Below, one piece after another: positions 63,187 through 64,000 of a DNA stretch of 64,000 nt (position 1 is the stretch's first letter; each line of letters opens with the position of its first letter). Origin of the DNA: Maritimibacter sp. HL-12 (GTDB lineage Bacteria; Pseudomonadota; Alphaproteobacteria; Rhodobacterales; Rhodobacteraceae); NCBI RefSeq assembly GCF_900177545.1, contig NZ_FXBQ01000001.1, positions 1,258,122-1,322,121 on the forward strand, written 5' to 3'. The notes under the pieces were generated by a model, which was not told the DNA's origin, made no database searches, and saw nothing but the letters and a program-made list of their open reading frames with translations. A program made the position numbers and the translations under genes.

Positions 63187-63540
63187 GGCTCGTTGTCCTC
63201 GCTCGCCCCTTTGGGCATGCTGATAGCGCTATCGGCCGGAAACTTCCAGACCGTCACACCGGGTACTGTGCTCGCTGTTGCCATTCGTCCACCGCTAGAT
63301 CCGGCGACGTGTTGCGTACTGCAAAGGCTTGCCCGAAAACCGGGCAATTCCAGAGTTTTTGCGCAAAGTACGGGCCGATTTCGCGGCAAACAGCGACTGC
63401 GGTTTTTTCAACCGCATCGTTACGCCTTTCGGCAGGGGGCAGGAAGGGCGAATTGTCCCGAACCTCAGTGCCACGCCGCTTCACAAAGCCGCGTGCCGGA
63501 CATAGGCTCGCCTTGATCCCGCAAGCCAAGGAGCGATGCA
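63187..63540. other. 354 bp divergent control region between glgP and the SDR gene
   Basis: This gap holds the promoters of the glycogen operon (leftward) and of the SDR gene (rightward). It contains a LacI-type palindrome near glgP and a TGCGGTT-TTTTC-AACCGCA inverted repeat (63398-63416). I see no coding sequence with a ribosome site. The exact promoter boxes could not be chosen with confidence. Confidence 0.55.
63222..63233. promoter_or_regulatory. LacI-family-like operator of the glg operon
   Basis: GATAGCGCTATC is a perfect 12 bp palindrome with the central CG typical of LacI-family sites, close to the TGATAGCGCTATCA form seen for alphaproteobacterial sugar regulators. It lies 36 bp upstream of the glgP start, where a repressor would overlap the promoter or leader. 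No lacI-type gene is in the window. Confidence 0.55.
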
Positions 63541-64000
63541 ATGCGACGAGCGATCTTTCCCGATCTCGAAGGCGTGTCTGTCTTCATAACCGGCGGCGGA
63601 TCGGGAATCGGTGCCGCCCTGACGGAAGGGTTTCTGGAGCAGGGAGCGAACGTCGCCTTCGTGCAGCGGTCCGATGCAACCGGTTTCTGCGACGAGATGG
63701 AAACCCGGCACGGCGCGCGACCTCTGTTCATCGCATGCGACATCACCCGGATCGACGCGCTTCGCGCGGCCATCGGCCGGGCAGCCGAGGCGCATGGCGA
63801 TCCGACCGTCCTGATCAACAATGCCGCCAACGATGTGCGCCACGAGACCCTCGCGGTGACCGAAGACTTCTGGGACGAGAACCAGGCGATCAACCTGAAG
63901 CCCTATTTCTTTGCAGCCCAGGCGGTGATCCCCGGCATGCAGCGGGCCGGCGGCGGGCGGATCGTGAATTTCGCGTCGGTGGCCTACATGATGGGCATCG
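63541..64000 (+). CDS. short-chain dehydrogenase/reductase (3' end missing)
   Basis: The first 153 codons of an SDR oxidoreductase are visible. The cofactor motif TGGGSGIG is at residues 17-24, NNAAN follows near 100, and the catalytic serine region NFASVAYM is at the edge of the window. Arg/Ser-rich turns after the second strand suggest NADP use, though this is weak. The ATG at 63541 has AAGGAG 8 bp upstream. It is divergent from the glycogen operon. The substrate cannot be inferred. Confidence 0.85.
   Translation, partial: MRRAIFPDLEGVSVFITGGGSGIGAALTEGFLEQGANVAFVQRSDATGFCDEMETRHGARPLFIACDITRIDALRAAIGRAAEAHGDPTVLINNAANDVRHETLAVTEDFWDENQAINLKPYFFAAQAVIPGMQRAGGGRIVNFASVAYMMGI

Noticed and set aside
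63398-63416. Intrinsic terminator TGCGGTT-TTTTC-AACCGCA
   Set aside because: The T run lies in the loop rather than after the stem, and the site is in a divergent promoter region where no transcript should end.
58430-63516. Very long plus-strand open frames opposite glgB, glgC and glgP (785 and 923 codons)
   Set aside because: They are antisense shadows caused by high GC at third positions. Their translations have no family features, while the minus strand has unmistakable glycogen enzymes.

Overview
The window is a 64 kb piece of a high-GC chromosome. It most likely comes from a Rhodobacterales (Roseobacter-type) alphaproteobacterium. The signs are a monomeric NADP isocitrate dehydrogenase, the ureD-A-B-C-E-F-G order, the mutY / DUF721 / DsbA and lpxK-waaA groupings, TRAP transport genes, LigM-like demethylases and densely packed operons with TTG and GTG starts. 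No rRNA, tRNA, CRISPR array, insertion sequence or prophage was recognised. The first gene (MFS transporter) and the last gene (SDR oxidoreductase) run off the edges.

Left part, 1-23.7 kb. This is mostly housekeeping: an MFS permease, the MepA lipoprotein endopeptidase, a YhhQ-type queuosine-precursor transporter behind a structured leader, a tiny 13-codon ORF with a strong ribosome site and its own terminator, the ribosome-rescue factor ArfB, and an aminotransferase/kinase pair. Next comes a lower-GC two-gene insert (about 5.77-7.38 kb), whose main protein looks like a stand-alone bacterial relative of the proteasome beta subunit. The part continues with NAD salvage (pncB, pncA), DegP, TrhO, glyoxalase I, isocitrate dehydrogenase, mtnA, the TamA/TamB outer-membrane assembly pair and a SapC-family protein.

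Middle part, 23.8-38.6 kb. A complete urease operon reads leftward and has a hairpin-rich spacer between ureB and ureC. It is followed by alkB, mutY, a DUF721 protein, a DsbA-type oxidoreductase, lpxK-waaA for lipid A/Kdo synthesis, and a copper-efflux module (copZ, copA, cueR) with a clear CueR-type dyad in the copA promoter.

Right part, 38.7-64 kb. A 10 kb accessory catabolic cluster holds two LigM-like tetrahydrofolate-dependent O-demethylases, a MetF-like reductase, a TRAP transporter, an alpha/beta hydrolase and a YciI-like protein. It also carries a GntR regulator with TGTATACA operators and a LysR regulator with two tandem HTH domains. The simplest reading is uptake and THF-dependent demethylation of methoxylated (lignin-type) aromatics, with the methyl group fed into C1 metabolism. 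After three consecutive inverted repeats comes an orphan Wza/Wzz export pair. The full glycogen operon glgP-B-C-A-X-pgm follows, headed by a LacI-family-like palindrome.
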